NCBI GenBank assembly: GCA_019309945.1
Contig: JAFDFH010000198.1
Coordinates: forward strand, 1-5,598
Reading direction: 5' to 3'
DNA from: Deltaproteobacteria bacterium
GTDB lineage: Bacteria; Desulfobacterota; Desulfobacteria; Desulfobacterales; JAFDFH01
Length of the DNA stretch: 5,598 nucleotides
Part shown: one piece after another, positions 4,249 to 5,598 of the stretch
Numbering within the stretch: position 1 is the stretch's first letter
Layout of the letters: every line of letters begins with the position of its first letter
Position numbers and translations under genes: made by a program
Notes under the pieces: generated by a model
What the model saw: only the letters and a program-made list of their open reading frames with translations
The model's database searches: none
Told to the model about the DNA's origin: nothing

Positions 4249-5598
4249 TTAACTTTCTTCAGGTTCGGGTCCAAACGGTTTGAAGATTACGATCAGTTGG
4301 GGCAGTAATGTCAGGGCAGCAATTAATGCAATGAACATTGCTAGTCCCGTCAGTATGCCGAAATAAATACTGGGGATGAAATTTGACAGGACCAGGATTG
4401 AAAACCCGATGATGATCGTTATCGATGTATAATACATGGCGTAGCCGACGCTTGCATGGCAGCGATGAACGCTATTAATATAATTCCGGTCCACCATAAA
4501 CTCGTGCTTGAACCTGCAGATATAGTGAATCGTGTCATCAACGGCAATCCCGACACTGATTGCCGCGATGGTGATGGTCATTATATTAAGGGGAATATTC
4601 ATCCATCCCATGAATCCAAGGATAACACCGATGGAAAGCAGGTTGGGGAAAATAGCGATCAACGACATTTTCAAAGATTTGAACAGGATCAGGAACATGC
4701 CCATCAGTGCCAGTATCGTTACGCCCAGGGTCAGGATTTGAGAATTAAAGAGACTTTGCAGCATATTGTTGTATAGCACCAGCATCCCGGTTAAATGAAC
4801 CTGGGCTTGCTTCAACCCCAGCTCACCGGTTAGATCACGCCGGATTTTATTCAGCAGTACATTCCGCTTTAGGGTCTTTTCCGAATCGATAATGCGGATT
4901 GAAAAACGGACCTGATCATGCTCTACAGACACATACGGGGTTAGTAGCAGATTTTTAAATTTGTTAGGCAATTCGCTATACAGCAAGGCCAGATTAAAAT
5001 TGTCTAGCGGCTTGCCGTTGTTTAACTTTTCAGCGACCTTCATCATTGTTCCCAGTGAGAGGACTTTTCCGGTTTCCGAAAGGTCGTCAAGATAATCATG
5101 GATTTTTATAATCCGGGCCATTTTGTTAGAAGTAAACCAGTATTTTTCATCATCTTGAGTTGCCTCGAATTCATCAAAGGCGTCAAATTCATCGTTACCT
5201 TCAGCATTTGGTCCAGATGTAACTTTTTGTGCTGATTCTTCGGGTTTGTCTAATTCGACGATGACATCCAGAGGTGTGGTACCCCCCAGATTTTGATCGA
5301 TTGCCTTCATCCCTTGATAGATCTCGGTCGTTTGTTTAAAGTAATCGATAAAGCTGTTTTCAACATCCAGTTTGGAAATTCCGATAAAAAAAATGATGGC
5401 ATTGAAAACTGTAAACGCCTTCTGGGCTGCGGGATTTCTTTGTCGATCAGCATTAGGCTGGTAGGAAAAAGGATAAACGTCACCATCAGGGAGACAATAA
5501 TACCGGCACTCATCATCCAGCCAAAGGTAATAACGGGCAGGATGTTGCAAAGGAGCAGTGAAGCAAATCCGGCGATCGTCGACATACCCGCATACAAA
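4249..5598 (-). pseudogene. RND/MMPL-family inner-membrane transporter, frameshifted, 5' end outside the window
   Basis: The visible part is the second half of an RND-superfamily pump, a family that uses the proton gradient to move lipids or other hydrophobic molecules. The upstream frame (5597 to about 5418) gives two membrane segments (A-G-F-A-S-L-L-L-C-N-I-L-P-V and the run ending L-F-P-T-S-L-M-L-I) and then K-E-I-P-Q-P-R-R. The other frame (from about 5415 to 4249) gives a membrane segment, V-E-N-S-F-I-D-Y-F, a periplasmic domain with the acidic patch N-D-E-F-D-A-F-D-E-F-E (5193-5161), and a final five-segment membrane domain with A-I-S-V-G-I-A-V-D-D-T-I-H-Y, where Asp-Asp lies at the usual place for proton-relay residues. 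The two frames join at about 5413-5420. I recall family members having some 20 further residues here, so a deletion of 3n+1 bases is likely. As read, no full-length protein is made. Confidence 0.8.

Noticed and set aside
3861..4776. + strand ORFs opposite mlaA and the RND gene (3861-4103, 4456-4776, 4532-4741)
   Set aside because: They are antisense to well-supported domains, rich in His/Gln or Ile from repeat and membrane codons, and have no ribosome binding sites of note.

Overview
The window looks like a Gram-negative, outer-membrane-bearing bacterium of moderate GC. Two lipoprotein genes act at the outer membrane or periplasm (MlaA/VacJ and an MltC-type lytic transglycosylase), and an RND/MMPL-family inner-membrane transporter lies beside them. 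The protein style, especially the RND sequence, reminds me of Desulfobacterota (Desulfobacterales-like sulfate reducers). That placement is inference from memory, not a search result.

Left part (1-1848, mostly + strand) is an accessory, decayed region. It holds the short N-terminal remnant of a probable tyrosine recombinase (261-428), a small lipoprotein gene broken by a one-base frameshift and cut short at its C-terminus (591-865), an intact VapB/VapC toxin-antitoxin operon with its own promoter and a repeat-rich operator candidate (862-1551), a large hairpin (1575-1618), and the first 42 codons of an ORF6N-domain protein (1651-1779). Bases 1-260 hold no convincing complete gene, but contain a 14-bp perfect palindrome and perhaps the start of a minus-strand gene running off the edge.

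Right part (1849-5598, minus strand) reads, in transcription order, RND/MMPL transporter (cut by the window edge and frameshifted near 5413-5420), a rho-independent terminator (4201-4226), mlaA (3277-4137), and the mltC-like gene (1849-3054). MlaA and RND proteins of this kind are plausible partners in moving lipids between the membranes. The lytic transglycosylase remodels peptidoglycan. The grouping suggests envelope maintenance.

The most striking observation is a 141-bp terminal-inverted-repeat element (3006-3146), flanked by a 6-bp direct repeat TAGATA, inserted in the signal-peptide region of the mltC-like gene. Removing the element and one TAGATA copy restores an ATG start and a standard lipoprotein leader (MKKLSKALLIITAIIGC) in frame. 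The insert plus duplication is 147 bp (49 codons), so frame is kept, but it brings one in-frame TGA. It also brings a Shine-Dalgarno-like GAGGA and a TTG that could restart translation and give a hybrid but still lipidatable leader. A second repeat, about 40 bp and carrying a terminator hairpin, occurs both after the RND gene and inside the recombinase remnant.
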